Assembly: GCA_948443805.1 (NCBI GenBank)
Contig: CAOJUB010000019.1
Coordinates: 1-37,222 of the forward strand
DNA: 37,222 nucleotides
DNA from: an uncultured Clostridia bacterium
GTDB lineage: Bacteria; Bacillota; Clostridia; Oscillospirales; UBA644
Direction: 5' to 3'
Shown: one piece after another, positions 22,275 to 33,568 of the stretch
Layout of the letters: each line of letters begins with the position of its first letter
Numbering within the stretch: position 1 is the first letter of the stretch
Notes under the pieces: model-generated
Told to the model about the DNA's origin: nothing
Seen by the model: the letters and a program-made list of their open reading frames with translations, nothing else
The model's database searches: none
Program-made: the position numbers and the translations under genes

Positions 22275-24146
22275 TCACTCTTTGTTTTCTGTCTTTTCCT
22301 CTTCTGCGGAATCTTCTGTTTTTTCTCCGAGAATCTGAAGAAATTCCTGTCCGGTTATTTTTTCTTTTTCCAGCAGCAATTTGGCTACGCCGTGCAGTTC
22401 TTCCATATTTTTGGTCAGAATTTCTTTGGCGCGGGCGTAGGACTGATCGATAAAGCTTTTGATTTCCTGGTCAATCTCAAAAGCGACTTCATCGGAATAG
22501 TTTTTCTGGGTCCCGAAATCTCTGCCGAGGAAAACTTCTTCGTTGTCTTTTCCAAAAACGATCGGCCCCAGTTTCTCGCTCATACCGTAGCGGGTGATCA
22601 TCTTATTGGCAATTGACGTTGCCCGTTCGATATCGTTGGACGCGCCGGTAGAAATATCGTCGAGACAGAGGTCTTCCGCCGCTCTTCCGCCGAGCAGCGA
22701 GACAATCCGATCCAGCATTTCATTTTTGGAATGATAGCTTTTGTCTTCCTTTGGTTTATAATAGGTATATCCGCCCGCCATTCCTCGGGGAATGATCGAA
22801 ATTTCATGCACGTCGTCGTGAGACCCCAGTTTGTGACCGACGATGGCATGCCCGGCTTCATGATAGGCGGTGAGTTTCTTTTCTTTTTCGGAAACGGTTC
22901 GGGTTTTCTTTTCGATACCCAGTTCCACTTTCATGATAGCGTCCTGAATATCCTGCATATTAATGGCTTTTCTGCCTGCGCGGATGGCGAGCAGCGCCGC
23001 TTCGTTCAAGAGGTTTTCAAGGTCTGCCGGAGCAAATCCCGCCGTGGTTTTTGCCACGGTTTCCAGATCGATTTCCGGGTCGGCCTTTTTATTTTTCATA
23101 TGAACGGCGAGAATTTCTTTTCTTGCCTTCAGGTCGGGAAGATTGATGACGATCTGCCGGTCGAAACGGCCGGGGCGGAGCAGGGCATTGTCCAGAATAT
23201 CGGGCCGGTTTGTCGCCGCCATTACGATAACGCCTTCGTTTTCTTCAAAACCGTCCATTTCTACCAGCAACTGGTTGAGGGTTTGCTCTCTTTCGTCATG
23301 GCCGCCGCCCAATCCTGCGCCTCTCTGGCGGCCTACGGCGTCGATTTCGTCAATAAATACGATACAGGGCGAGTTTTTCTTTGCCTGCTCAAAGGTATCC
23401 CGGACGCGGGAAGCGCCGACGCCGACATACAGCTCAACAAAGTCGGAACCGGAAATGCTGAAGAAGGGAACGCCCGCTTCGCCGGACGCGGCCTTGGCCA
23501 GATAGGTTTTTCCGGTGCCCGGTGCGCCGACAAGCAGAACTCCTCGGGGAATTCTTGCGCCGATTTCGGTAAATTTGCTCGGGTTTTTAAGAAATTCCAC
23601 GATTTCGGTAAATTCTTCTTTTTCCTCTTCTGCGCCGGCAACATCGGCAAAGGTGATTTTCTTTTTGGAATTGACATTCATTTTCAGTTTTGCGCGTCCA
23701 AAGTTCATTGCCCGTGAGTTTCCGCCGTTCATCTGGTTTACCATAAAGAAACCGAGGAATACAATGACTGCGCCGAACAGCAGATAGGGGATAAAGGAAA
23801 CCCAGAACGGGGTAGGCGTTGCCGGAACAAGATCATACCATAGAAGCGTTCCCGCAGATTTCTGTTCTTCTACATAAGGCATGATCTCATCCATGAACCA
23901 GGAGGGACTGTAAAGCGAAAAGGTCTGGGTCTTCTGCGCCTTGCCGTCTTTGATATCTTCGGTAAAGGCAAATTCCAGAACCGAGTCCTTAATTGTGAAC
24001 TGTGCGACCTTTCCTTCTTTAAAATAATCTATAACTTCCGAGTATTTCATTCTTTTCTGATTGGTCTGCCCGAAAAAAACCGACACTCCTATAATCAGCG
24101 CAAGCAGTATAACGGCATAGAAGCAAATGCTTTTCAATCCTTTCAA
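22275..24146 (-). CDS. ftsH: ATP-dependent zinc metalloprotease FtsH
   Basis: Membrane-anchored AAA+ protease that degrades membrane and regulatory proteins. The protein has 623 residues. It has two membrane helices (about 5-25 and 114-136) bracketing an extracytoplasmic domain. The AAA+ module follows with Walker A GAPGTGKT (207-214), Walker B FIDEID (264-269) and the second region of homology [17 protein letters not shown]. The zinc site is HEAGH (429-433), with the third ligand in the later [18 protein letters not shown] region. The acidic tail is typical. The start is a TTG at 24146 with AGGAGG 8 bases upstream; no ATG lies nearby in frame. It is the last protein gene of the run, 27 bases after hpt. 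Confidence 0.97.
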   Translation of the reverse strand: MKGLKSICFYAVILLALIIGVSVFFGQTNQKRMKYSEVIDYFKEGKVAQFTIKDSVLEFAFTEDIKDGKAQKTQTFSLYSPSWFMDEIMPYVEEQKSAGTLLWYDLVPATPTPFWVSFIPYLLFGAVIVFLGFFMVNQMNGGNSRAMNFGRAKLKMNVNSKKKITFADVAGAEEEKEEFTEIVEFLKNPSKFTEIGARIPRGVLLVGAPGTGKTYLAKAASGEAGVPFFSISGSDFVELYVGVGASRVRDTFEQAKKNSPCIVFIDEIDAVGRQRGAGLGGGHDEREQTLNQLLVEMDGFEENEGVIVMAATNRPDILDNALLRPGRFDRQIVINLPDLKARKEILAVHMKNKKADPEIDLETVAKTTAGFAPADLENLLNEAALLAIRAGRKAINMQDIQDAIMKVELGIEKKTRTVSEKEKKLTAYHEAGHAIVGHKLGSHDDVHEISIIPRGMAGGYTYYKPKEDKSYHSKNEMLDRIVSLLGGRAAEDLCLDDISTGASNDIERATSIANKMITRYGMSEKLGPIVFGKDNEEVFLGRDFGTQKNYSDEVAFEIDQEIKSFIDQSYARAKEILTKNMEELHGVAKLLLEKEKITGQEFLQILGEKTEDSAEEEKTENKE

Positions 24147-24173
24147 AATATGAATCCTCCTTGTTGTTTTGTG

Positions 24174-24722
24174 TTATTTGTCATTTTGTTCGGGACTGAG
24201 AAACAAATTCCCGATATATGGCAGATTCCGGTATCTTTCATCATAATCCAGCCCGTAGCCGACAACAAATTCATCGGGGATTTCAAACCCCCGGTAATCC
24301 AGCTCGACCGGCGCCTGACGCCTTTCCGGTTTGTCCAGCAGCGCGCAGACTTTCAGTGATTTCGGCTGCCGTGTTTTCAGAATTTCGATCACCTTTGAAA
24401 GCGTTTTCCCGCTGTCGAGAATATCTTCAACGATCAGCAGATCATATTTCGATACATTCACATCGAGGTCTTTGACAATTTTCACATTGCCGCTGGAAAC
24501 GGTGTCGCTGCCATAACTGGAGGTGACCATAAAATCAATGGCCAGCTGACAGTCGATGTTCCGCATCAGGTCGGAAAGAAAAACGACCGAACCTTTCAGA
24601 ATTGCGATCAGCAGCAGATTTTTATCATTTCCTGCGTAATCTTTCGTAATTTCTTCGCCTAACTGCCGAACCCGTTTTTGCAGCGCTTCGGCTGAAATAT
24701 AGGTTTCAATCTTTTCGCTCAT
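24174..24722 (-). CDS. hpt: Hypoxanthine phosphoribosyltransferase
   Basis: Purine salvage enzyme that joins PRPP to hypoxanthine or guanine in the cytoplasm. The 182 residues fit. The PRPP-binding motif LLIVEDILDSGKTLSKV, the early AILKGSVVFLSDLMRNI loop, the FMVTSSYGSDTVSSG flexible loop and the closing DEFVVGYGLDYDERYRNLPYIG are all classic. In Firmicutes hpt usually lies between tilS and ftsH, as here. The AGGAAGG before the ATG at 24722 is spaced rather far (over 10 bases), so translation may lean on coupling to tilS, which ends 26 bases upstream. Confidence 0.97.
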   Translation of the reverse strand: MSEKIETYISAEALQKRVRQLGEEITKDYAGNDKNLLLIAILKGSVVFLSDLMRNIDCQLAIDFMVTSSYGSDTVSSGNVKIVKDLDVNVSKYDLLIVEDILDSGKTLSKVIEILKTRQPKSLKVCALLDKPERRQAPVELDYRGFEIPDEFVVGYGLDYDERYRNLPYIGNLFLSPEQNDK

Positions 24723-24748
24723 AATATTGTACGGCCTTCCTGTTCTTT

Positions 24749-26110
24749 TTATTCAGAACTTCTGCGCTCTGTATGAAGAAGTTCTATCCGGATCGCTTTT
24801 TCGCCTTCTTTCGGGATTGCTGTCCGTTCCCTTCCGGAAAGCGCCGTCCAGAGAATATTGTTTTTTTCTGAAACGATCAAGGGGATTTGATCCCGCTTTG
24901 ACGCATCGATTTTTCGGTCGCAAAGCAGTTTTTTGAAAAGCCTTCCGCCGGCCGGCCGGTTTTCCGGCTGCACATAGTCCTTTTCCTGCCGGGGACGAAT
25001 CCATAGCTGGGAAAAGGGAAGATAGGGAATGCAATTTTTATTTTTTCCGTCATAAAAACAGACGGCCAGCCGCAGAACAGCCCCGGTTTCCCCGATCGGA
25101 TTGTCGCCTTCCTGAGGGATGAAAGGAGCGAAGGTTTTTATTTTTTCGGTATTCGCGTGAAACACCAACCGGCCGAACGATATCTCTGCATAGCCGCCGA
25201 AAAAATCTGTCCGGGAGGCGGGCAGCCCGTTTCTGATCAAAGCGGTCAGATGTTCCGTCATAGAAAAGGTAATGGTTTTCCCTCCGGTCTGCCTGGCTTT
25301 TTCCCGGAGAAACCGGGACAGCGGAGCCGGGTGCGCCTGCTGCAGAACCGACAGGGAAAAGGTGGAAGGATTTTGCTGTTCCGCCGCTTTTTTTTCAAGG
25401 ATTTCTGCCTGTTGGCGGATAAAATCATTGGTCGTTCCGGCCGCATCGGCCAGCCGTTGCAGCGCTTCGGGAAATTCCGGATTCAGTTCTTGTATGGTAG
25501 GCAATATCTGATTGCGGATAATATTTCTCCGGTAAATATTTTCGGCGTTGGATGCGTCTGTGCAATAGGAAAGTTTCTGTTTTTTGCAGTAAGCGATCAA
25601 TTCTTCTTTTTTGCAGCAGAGAAGCGGCCGTGCCGTCTGTGTGTCGTTCCGGAGCGGCGCTATTCCCTCTAATCCGTCAAGGCCGCAGCCCCGGATCAGA
25701 TTCAGCATCCGGCTTTCGCAGGTATCATCGGCGGTGTGCGCGGTGGCGGAATGGGAAAATCCGTATTTTTTCTTTAGCTGACTGAAAAATTCGTAGCGAA
25801 CCTGCCGGGCGTATTCTTCGGTAGAGAGGCCGGCGGGGCGGTCATTTGGAATATCGGCAAACAAAAGTTCGAATGGAATTTGGTTTTTTTCGCAGTATGA
25901 ACGAACCGCTTCCGCTTCTTTTGCTGCTTCCGGCCGAAGGTTATGGTTGACTGTTGCGCAGACCAGCCGAAAAGGGAAAAGGGTTTTGTTCTTTGCCAGG
26001 ATATCAAGCATGGCCATTGAGTCGGGTCCGCCCGATACGCCTGCTATAATGCCGGTGCAGTCGCGGAACATTCCGGTTTCCTGGGTAAAACGGTAAATTT
26101 TATCAAGCAT
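24749..26110 (-). CDS. tilS: tRNA(Ile)-lysidine synthase
   Basis: Attaches lysine to C34 of the CAU-anticodon tRNA-Ile so that it reads AUA instead of AUG; usually essential. The protein has 453 residues. The PP-loop ATPase motif SGGPDS is at 26-31. Family segments CATVNHNLRPEAAKEAEAV, ATAHTADDTCESRMLNLIRG and CTDASNAENIYRRNIIR follow, then the helical and C-terminal tRNA-binding domains. In the NLRP segment the usual His-Leu-Arg reads HNLRPEA. The start at 26110 lies 2 bases after the dnaB stop, which fits coupled translation; the longer upstream frame lies inside dnaB. It sits in the standard tilS-hpt-ftsH order. Confidence 0.95.
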   Translation of the reverse strand: MLDKIYRFTQETGMFRDCTGIIAGVSGGPDSMAMLDILAKNKTLFPFRLVCATVNHNLRPEAAKEAEAVRSYCEKNQIPFELLFADIPNDRPAGLSTEEYARQVRYEFFSQLKKKYGFSHSATAHTADDTCESRMLNLIRGCGLDGLEGIAPLRNDTQTARPLLCCKKEELIAYCKKQKLSYCTDASNAENIYRRNIIRNQILPTIQELNPEFPEALQRLADAAGTTNDFIRQQAEILEKKAAEQQNPSTFSLSVLQQAHPAPLSRFLREKARQTGGKTITFSMTEHLTALIRNGLPASRTDFFGGYAEISFGRLVFHANTEKIKTFAPFIPQEGDNPIGETGAVLRLAVCFYDGKNKNCIPYLPFSQLWIRPRQEKDYVQPENRPAGGRLFKKLLCDRKIDASKRDQIPLIVSEKNNILWTALSGRERTAIPKEGEKAIRIELLHTERRSSE

Positions 26111-26112
26111 CT

Positions 26113-27507
26113 TTATGATTCCGGTACGTTTTCGTACGACATGGTTGAAAAATTGGTATGTGCGCCGTCCCAATGCAGGCGTACCGTTCCGGTTTGTCCA
26201 TGTCGGTTTTTGGCAATGTAAACATCGCAGATATTGGACTGTGCGGCGTCTTCTCCGTCGGAAAGATCCGGCCGGCTTAAGAAAATGACGATGTCTGCGT
26301 CCTGCTCGATAGAACCCGCGTCCCGAAGGTCGGACAGGCGGGGGACCTTTTCTTCTTTTTTCCGCTGTTCCACGCCTCGGTTCAGCTGGGAAAGCAGTAT
26401 GACCGGCACATTCAGTTCCTTTGCCATGATTTTCAGCGACCGCGTCATTTCCGAAACTTCCTGAACCCGTCCTTCATAGTTCTTTTTTCCGCTGTCGATG
26501 AGCTGCAGATAGTCGATAACCACAAGACCGAGGTTTTTTACTTTCCGGAGGTTCGATTTGATTTCCATTACGGTGATATTCGGCGTATCGTCCATTAGAA
26601 AGCTGACGTGGGGCAGGGTGTCGTGCCAGAATTCATACAGGTCTTTCCATTCGCCGTCATCCAGGTCTCCGAGACGGAGTTTGGCGTTGTCTATATGCAG
26701 CTGGGAGGAAATAATACGTTTGGCCAGCTGTGCGTTTGCCATTTCCAAAGAGAAAAACACCACGGTTTTTTTCGGCGAATAATTTTCCGATTCGGCAATG
26801 TTGTAGGCAACGTTAAGGGCAAATGCCGTTTTTCCCACGCCGGGACGCGCCGCGAGAATAACAAGGTCGCTGTTGTTAAACCCCCCGAGGAAGTTATCAA
26901 AAGCGCTGATATTTGCCTTGACCGGCTGATATTTTCCGGTTTCGTCTTTGGACATTTCGTCCATGACTTCCATGGTTTCTTTCACAACGTCCCGCAGGGT
27001 GTGAAGACTGCCGGTATTTTTCCCGTTTTTAATGGCGTAGATTTCCCGTTCTGCGATATCAAGGACATTGGTGATTTCATTGTTTTCATAACTGAGCCCC
27101 ATCACTTTTCCGCAGGCGGTAATGACGCGCCGGAGCATGGCTTTTTCTTTCAGAATATCTACGTAATACCGAATATTTCCGATTCCCGACGCCGCTTCCG
27201 CCAGAGAGAGAATATAGGTCTTGTCTTCATCGCCGGCATAGTATGCCTTCTCTTTCATCCGCTCTAAAAGCAGCAGCCCTTCAATTGGCTGAGAAAGATT
27301 GTACATATCGGTCATACACTCATAGATCTGCCGGTGTTTTTCAATATAAAAACATTCTTCGTCCAGGTTGGAAAGGGCATAGGAGATACTTTCCGGGTCA
27401 ATCAGGATCGTGCCTAAGACGGCCTGTTCCGATTCCTGACTGTAGGGGATTTTTTTCTGGTCAAAGAGAAGCGCCTCTTCTGCCGAAAAATTATTTTTTC
27501 TTGCCAT
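26113..27507 (-). CDS. dnaB: Replicative DNA helicase
   Basis: Hexameric helicase that unwinds DNA at the replication fork, moving 5' to 3' and loading primase. The protein has 464 residues. The N-terminal collar domain (about 20-125, YSQESEQAVLGTILIDP) is followed by a linker and the RecA-like core. Walker A is ARPGVGKTA (220-228), Walker B LVVIDYLQLI, then LSQLNRGVEQR and LRDAGSIEQDADIVIFLSRP as in all DnaB proteins. No intein is present. Located between rplI and tilS, with 63 bases to rplI. The ribosome binding site before the ATG at 27507 is weak (GAGCGG). Confidence 0.97.
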   Translation of the reverse strand: MARKNNFSAEEALLFDQKKIPYSQESEQAVLGTILIDPESISYALSNLDEECFYIEKHRQIYECMTDMYNLSQPIEGLLLLERMKEKAYYAGDEDKTYILSLAEAASGIGNIRYYVDILKEKAMLRRVITACGKVMGLSYENNEITNVLDIAEREIYAIKNGKNTGSLHTLRDVVKETMEVMDEMSKDETGKYQPVKANISAFDNFLGGFNNSDLVILAARPGVGKTAFALNVAYNIAESENYSPKKTVVFFSLEMANAQLAKRIISSQLHIDNAKLRLGDLDDGEWKDLYEFWHDTLPHVSFLMDDTPNITVMEIKSNLRKVKNLGLVVIDYLQLIDSGKKNYEGRVQEVSEMTRSLKIMAKELNVPVILLSQLNRGVEQRKKEEKVPRLSDLRDAGSIEQDADIVIFLSRPDLSDGEDAAQSNICDVYIAKNRHGQTGTVRLHWDGAHTNFSTMSYENVPES

Positions 27508-27570
27508 ATCTGGTATCCGCTCTTTCTGTTATCTGTTTTCTTGCCGGTTTTTCCGGCCGGAGAGAGGTGG

Positions 27571-28017
27571 TTATTCTTCCGGGATGACGGCAACGGTTAT
27601 TTTGGCGGAGATTCCGGGGTGTAGTTTGATTTCCGCCGTATACTCGCCGAAATTTTTGATCGCGTCTACGGCGACCTTTTTCTTATCGGCGGGGTAGCCG
27701 AGTTGTTTTTCGATTTCTTCTGCAATTTCTTTGACGGTGATTGCACCGAAGAGTTTTCCGCTGGCGCCGCCTTTTACCCTGAGCGTCAGTTTCTTTCCGT
27801 CCAATTCTTTTTTCTTTGCTAAGGCCGCGTCTTTTTCCACTTGTTTTTTATGGTTTTGCGCTTCTTCTGCGATTTTAACGGAATTTAGGTTTCCTTTATT
27901 GGCTTCAACCGCTAAATTTTTGGGGAAAAGGAAGTTCCGGGCATATCCATCGGAAACATTGACGGCCTGTCCTTTTTTCCCTACTGATTTTACGTCTTCT
28001 GTTAAAATAACTTTCAT
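27571..28017 (-). CDS. rplI: Large ribosomal subunit protein bL9
   Basis: Binds domain V of 23S rRNA at the base of the L1 stalk. The 148 residues and domain plan match: N-terminal rRNA-binding domain (MKVILTEDVKSVGKKGQAVNVSDGYARNFLFPKNLA), a long charged connecting helix and the C-terminal domain (GKLFGAITVKEIAEEIEKQ; HPGISAKITVAVI). GGAG lies 8 bases before the ATG at 28017. It follows gdpP by 89 bases. Confidence 0.98.
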   Translation of the reverse strand: MKVILTEDVKSVGKKGQAVNVSDGYARNFLFPKNLAVEANKGNLNSVKIAEEAQNHKKQVEKDAALAKKKELDGKKLTLRVKGGASGKLFGAITVKEIAEEIEKQLGYPADKKKVAVDAIKNFGEYTAEIKLHPGISAKITVAVIPEE

Positions 28018-28106
28018 TATTTTGTCTCCGTTCTGCCGCCTTTCTGGACGGCGGTAATTGTGTATAAAAGTATTTTTATCTGGAAAAGGCTGTTTGTCCG
28101 TATCGG

Positions 28107-30080
28107 TCAGCGGGTTTTGACATTGACCTCCCGGAGATACCGATCGATGGCTTCTTTTAGTTTTTCCATCACGCTTTCTTCGGTTTCTTTTTCAAACTGT
28201 GCGCCGGCCATTGTTTGGTGACCGCCGCCGCCAAGCCATTCCATAATAATCTGTACGTTGATTGAGCCGAAAGAACGCGCTGAAATATTCAGCGTGCCGT
28301 CTTTATTCCGGAAAAGGGTGAACGATGCCAGGATACCCTCCATATTCAGCAGATCGTCTGCCGCCTGAGAGGCTGCAATTTTGATATTGTCGCTGCTTGC
28401 GGAACAGCGGGCAATTGCCGTTACGTCGCGGTAAACGCTGGCGCCGGTTACAAGAGCGGTTTTGTCTCTATAAATTTCTTTATCGGTCTGGAAAAGCCGT
28501 TTGACGTTAATGGTGCTTGCACCGGCTTTCCGGAGATAGGAAGAGGTTTCGAAGGTGAGCGCAGTGGTTCGGATTGAATAGGATTTCGTGTCCAGAACAA
28601 TGCCGGCCAGCAGACTGTCGGCTTCTATTTTCGAGAGGGTACCGTCGGCCATATACTGGACTAGCTCTGCGGTCATTTCGCAGGAAGATGAAGCGTTGGA
28701 ATCATGAAAGAACAGGGCGGTGTCCCGGATATAATCGGGGCTTTTCCGGTGATGGTCGATCACGACGGTGTTTTTTACCTTCTCAATCAGCTCCGGCGCA
28801 GGCAGCATGCTTTTCCGGTGCGTATCGGTAATCACAAGCAGACTGTGCGCGGGCTGCGCCACTTTGATGTTGGCCGGGGAGAGAAAGACGCCGTCGTAGT
28901 CCGGTATCTGGCGAATCTGATCCAACAGGGATTTCCCGAGAGAGGTGTCGTCGTCCATAATTATGAACGCATTTTTGCCTGCCGATTTGGCAATGCGGTA
29001 TATTCCCATGCAGGAGCCGATACTGTCGAAATCGGAGAATCGGTGTCCCATAATATAAACCGTCTCGGTGTTTTTCAGAATTTCATTGAAAGCCGAGGCA
29101 ACCACTCTTGCTTTTACCTTTGTCCGGCCTTCGCCGTTCTTGGTGCTTCCTCCGAAAAATTCGTAGTCCGACAGGTTCCTGACAACGGCCTGATCGCCGC
29201 CTCGGCTCAGCGCCATATCCAGCGCTTTTCGTGCAAAGGCTTCATTTTGTTCAAAACTGCCGCCGCCCATGCCCATTCCGATAGAAAAAGTCGGAAAAGT
29301 TTTTTCCGAAACTTTCAGATGTTTGACCCGGTTGAGAATCGCGAACTGATTTTTTGCCATCCGGAGAAAGTCCCGGTTCTCGCAAATCAGCATGTATCTG
29401 TCACGTTCGATTTTCCGCAGGATCCCTTTAACATCGGAAAGCCATGCCGAAACCGCTTCGTCAATTTGTGCCATGGCGTGGTTTTTTTCCCCTTCGCTCG
29501 CCATGGAAAACAGCTCATCATAGTTGTCGATCAGCAGATAACTGACTACCGGCGCCGACATTTCATGTTCATGAATCAAGTTATTGTAATCGGTGGTGTC
29601 GAAAAGATAATAGATATACATTTCCCGGCCGTTCATATCGCTCTTGTCGGTATAGATGGAGAAGGACCGTCCGCCGAAAAGCACATTTGCGAGATTTCTG
29701 TGATCCGGAAGCCGTTCGTCAATCGCCTGAACGGATTTTAAGGTGACGGCAACGTCTTCGCCGATACAGTCGGCAAACAGTTCGCTGAACCAGATAATTT
29801 CGCCGTTGTTGTCCGAAATGATAACCGGAATCGGGAATTCCGTCAGCCTTTTTCTGGCAGTGATGTCCAGGAACGAAAGAATATTTTCCGAAGTGATTTT
29901 CAGATTTCGGTTGTGCAGATATAGAAAAATCTCAAAAAGAATAATGTAAAGCGCAGTCGCCGCAATGATAATATAGGAGACCGGATGCCCGGACGATGAG
30001 AGATAGAGGCAAACGGCAAGCAGCACTAAAATAATATACTGCAGGCGGTAAAAAAACTTCTCAAAATTTTTGTTTCTCAA
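28107..30080 (-). CDS. gdpP: Cyclic-di-AMP phosphodiesterase, GdpP type
   Basis: Membrane-bound enzyme that hydrolyses c-di-AMP and so affects wall homeostasis, osmotic balance and beta-lactam tolerance in Firmicutes. The protein has 657 residues: two membrane helices (about 13-55), a PAS-like domain (about 75-160), a degenerate GGDEF domain (about 175-300) and the DHH-DHHA1 module. Metal-binding motifs are seen at GHRFSDFDSIG (Asp350, Asp352), VITDTH (Asp419) and IDHHRKSP (Asp442-His-His). GGGGHQTMAGAQFE closes DHHA1. The first motif reads DFDSIG rather than the usual DADAIG. The TTG start at 30080 has AGGAGG 10 bases upstream and overlaps the upstream stop as TTGA, so expression is coupled to DUF2232. 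Confidence 0.95.
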   Translation of the reverse strand: MRNKNFEKFFYRLQYIILVLLAVCLYLSSSGHPVSYIIIAATALYIILFEIFLYLHNRNLKITSENILSFLDITARKRLTEFPIPVIISDNNGEIIWFSELFADCIGEDVAVTLKSVQAIDERLPDHRNLANVLFGGRSFSIYTDKSDMNGREMYIYYLFDTTDYNNLIHEHEMSAPVVSYLLIDNYDELFSMASEGEKNHAMAQIDEAVSAWLSDVKGILRKIERDRYMLICENRDFLRMAKNQFAILNRVKHLKVSEKTFPTFSIGMGMGGGSFEQNEAFARKALDMALSRGGDQAVVRNLSDYEFFGGSTKNGEGRTKVKARVVASAFNEILKNTETVYIMGHRFSDFDSIGSCMGIYRIAKSAGKNAFIIMDDDTSLGKSLLDQIRQIPDYDGVFLSPANIKVAQPAHSLLVITDTHRKSMLPAPELIEKVKNTVVIDHHRKSPDYIRDTALFFHDSNASSSCEMTAELVQYMADGTLSKIEADSLLAGIVLDTKSYSIRTTALTFETSSYLRKAGASTINVKRLFQTDKEIYRDKTALVTGASVYRDVTAIARCSASSDNIKIAASQAADDLLNMEGILASFTLFRNKDGTLNISARSFGSINVQIIMEWLGGGGHQTMAGAQFEKETEESVMEKLKEAIDRYLREVNVKTR

Positions 30081-31150
30081 AGAACGGTTCCCTCCTTTGC
30101 CGAGATAAATCTGCGGAGATTCCAGCAGGCGTCAGCCAACCCCGCGAAAGAGATGATATAACAGAAGCCGAACGGAAGAACACAGAGCCCTGCGAGAAAA
30201 ATTCCGACCGTGACGCGGACTGCCGGATGCGCTTTGATCCGCCGGTAAAGAAAATAATCAACCAGCGCGATTCCCGCATAGGCAAAGACGTAGGAGAATA
30301 TGGTTGAGAGGTTGGAAAAAAACATCGCGTCTTCGTTTTCCAGCGAGAAAAACATCGGCAGGCAGCTAAACATATAAATAACGGATGAGAGCGTCGAGAC
30401 CCGGAAAAGGCAGAATTTCCCCATAAAGAAATAGGAATCCCGCGCCTGCGGGGTGTCGGAACGCACACAAAGCGCTTTAAAAATCCAGTATGCCCCGGAA
30501 AAAATGGCCAGGAAGAACAGACAGAGATGGCTGGGAAGGGAATAGGCCGTCTGGGCATAGATCATATCGGTAAATTCAGAAACATTCTGAAACCCCAGCA
30601 GCGGAAATAGGGTGGAAAGCAGTTCTTCCGGAAGGTTTTGAAAAACGGAAAAAAGAATATTTTTAAAAATGTCGCGGAAATGATTCAGCAATTCAGCCAG
30701 AGAAAAAGAAGACGTGAATTCGGCCATGGCAAGGCAGGCCAGTGGAATCATGAAAACGGCGGAAAAAACAAGTGACGATGCCATTGCGGTTGCAAAACCG
30801 CCGCGCTGACGAAAGGAAACGGCAAACCCAAGCCCGGCCGGAAGAAACAGAAAAGAGAAGAAGAACGCCACGGTAAAACTTTGCGTCACCGGCCATAACA
30901 ATAGGATGACTGCGGTTCCCAGCAGTTTGGAAACGATTTCTCCGCTTCTCAGCAACAGTACCGCATACAGAGCGGAGGCCAGTACTCCGCAGACCGGGAA
31001 CAGAAGCCCCCCGGTGAAATAGGCCGCCAGACAGAGCAGCCAGATCGCCGCAGTGTAGACGGCGGCGCGGAAAGGCGGTATTTTGCTTTCTGCTGCCAGA
31101 GAAATTTCCGGCGCATCGGTTTCGTTTTTGTGGGATATGGGAAAATTCAT
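30077..31150 (-). CDS. DUF2232 (YybS-like) membrane protein
   Basis: An integral membrane protein of about 357 residues with roughly eight hydrophobic segments (AAIWLLCLAAYFTGGLLF; AVILLLWPVTQSFTVAFFF; IFLAGLCVLPFGFCYIISF and others). DUF2232/YybS proteins stand directly before gdpP in many Firmicutes; their role is unknown, and the constant pairing suggests a link to GdpP or its signal. The ATG at 31150 is chosen since AAAGGA lies 11 bases upstream. An earlier in-frame ATG at 31195 has only a weak site, and the longest frame (31252) begins inside the promoter. It is the first gene of the run, behind the promoter at 31243-31271. Confidence 0.82.
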   Translation of the reverse strand: MNFPISHKNETDAPEISLAAESKIPPFRAAVYTAAIWLLCLAAYFTGGLLFPVCGVLASALYAVLLLRSGEIVSKLLGTAVILLLWPVTQSFTVAFFFSFLFLPAGLGFAVSFRQRGGFATAMASSLVFSAVFMIPLACLAMAEFTSSFSLAELLNHFRDIFKNILFSVFQNLPEELLSTLFPLLGFQNVSEFTDMIYAQTAYSLPSHLCLFFLAIFSGAYWIFKALCVRSDTPQARDSYFFMGKFCLFRVSTLSSVIYMFSCLPMFFSLENEDAMFFSNLSTIFSYVFAYAGIALVDYFLYRRIKAHPAVRVTVGIFLAGLCVLPFGFCYIISFAGLADACWNLRRFISAKEGTVL

Positions 31151-31242
31151 GCTTGGCTTCGTCCTTTCAGGCGGCTTCGGAAATGCGGCGTTCATTCTGT
31201 TTTCCAAAAAAGGTTTTATTTTCCTGTTTTTATTTAATATAC

Positions 31243-31271
31243 AGTATACCATATAATATCAAAAAAAGCAA
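31243..31271 (-). promoter_or_regulatory. Promoter for DUF2232-gdpP-rplI-dnaB-tilS-hpt-ftsH
   Basis: TTGCTT (31271-31266) and TATACT (31248-31243) on the minus strand are 17 bases apart, about 90 bases before DUF2232. It is divergent from the groES promoter. Confidence 0.75.
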
Positions 31272-31417
31272 GTGATTTTTCAAAAAAGTCTGTATTTCTG
31301 TCCCATAACGGAAAATCCGGGCAAAAATTTTAGCTTTTGCTGTTGGAAAATGAGGGAATTGTATAATATATCCAAAAAGACAAAAAAAATTCACGGGATT
31401 CTTGGTTGATGTTGGTA

Positions 31418-31446
31418 TTGAAAATTCTGGTAATTCTGAGTATAAT
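31418..31446 (+). promoter_or_regulatory. groES-groEL promoter
   Basis: TTGAAA (31418-31423) and TATAAT (31441-31446) are 17 bases apart and end 4 bases before the CIRCE element, so bound HrcA would cover the transcription start. Confidence 0.88.
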
Positions 31447-31450
31447 AATT

Positions 31451-31477
31451 TTAGCACTCCGATATGATGAGTGCTAA
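31451..31477 (+). promoter_or_regulatory. CIRCE heat-shock operator
   Basis: TTAGCACTC, nine bases, GAGTGCTAA: an exact match to the CIRCE consensus bound by the repressor HrcA. It lies just after the groES -10 box, as in other Firmicutes. HrcA is not encoded in this window. Confidence 0.98.
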
Positions 31478-31528
31478 AAGCGTTAAAAAACACTATGATA
31501 CATTTTAGAAAAACGGAGGGAAAAGAGT

Positions 31529-31813
31529 ATGAACATGAAACCGTTGGCAGACAGAGTTGTTGTGAAATTGCTGGAAGCCGAGGAAAAGACGCAGAGCGGT
31601 ATTATTCTGACGGGAGCCGCGAAGGAAAAACCCCAGGTCGCGGAGATTGTTGCCGTAGGGCCGGGCGGAATAATTGACGGAAATGAAGTAAAAATGTACG
31701 TCAAGGTCGGGGATAAGGTGATTACCAGTAAATATTCCGGCACAGAAGTAAAAATTGACGGCGTTGAGTATACCATAGTAAAACAGAGCGATATTCTCGC
31801 GATTGTTGAATGA
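31529..31813 (+). CDS. groES: Co-chaperonin GroES
   Basis: Heptameric lid of the GroEL folding chamber. The 94 residues carry the family pattern MNMKPLADRVVVKLLEAEEKTQSG, the mobile loop around GIILTGAAKEKPQ, and YSGTEVKIDGVEYTIVKQSDILAIVE at the end. GGAGG lies 9 bases before the ATG. It is 18 bases before groEL under one CIRCE-controlled promoter. Confidence 0.98.
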   Translation: MNMKPLADRVVVKLLEAEEKTQSGIILTGAAKEKPQVAEIVAVGPGGIIDGNEVKMYVKVGDKVITSKYSGTEVKIDGVEYTIVKQSDILAIVE

Positions 31814-31819
31814 GAGTAG

Positions 31820-33463
<1,644 letters not shown>

Positions 33464-33525
33464 TTCAGCCCGTTTTTACGAAAAACGAAAAGGTGGCCTA
33501 AGGACGGCGTTCCAAATTATAATAG

Positions 33526-33568
33526 AAAAAAGCGTCTGCACAGAATTTTCTGCCCGGACGCTTTTTTT
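33526..33568 (+). terminator. Rho-independent terminator after groEL
   Basis: GCGTCTG (33532-33538) pairs with CGGACGC (33555-33561), one G-T pair included, with an inner CAGAA/TTCTG stem. A's precede it and seven T's follow. The rest of 33569-33776 is AT-rich and holds no gene. Confidence 0.9.

Noticed and set aside
22731-23717. Plus-strand open frame of 328 codons
   Set aside because: It lies antisense to ftsH, whose AAA+ and HEAGH motifs are unambiguous.
28704-29741. Plus-strand open frame of 345 codons
   Set aside because: Antisense to gdpP; no start signal or recognisable domain.
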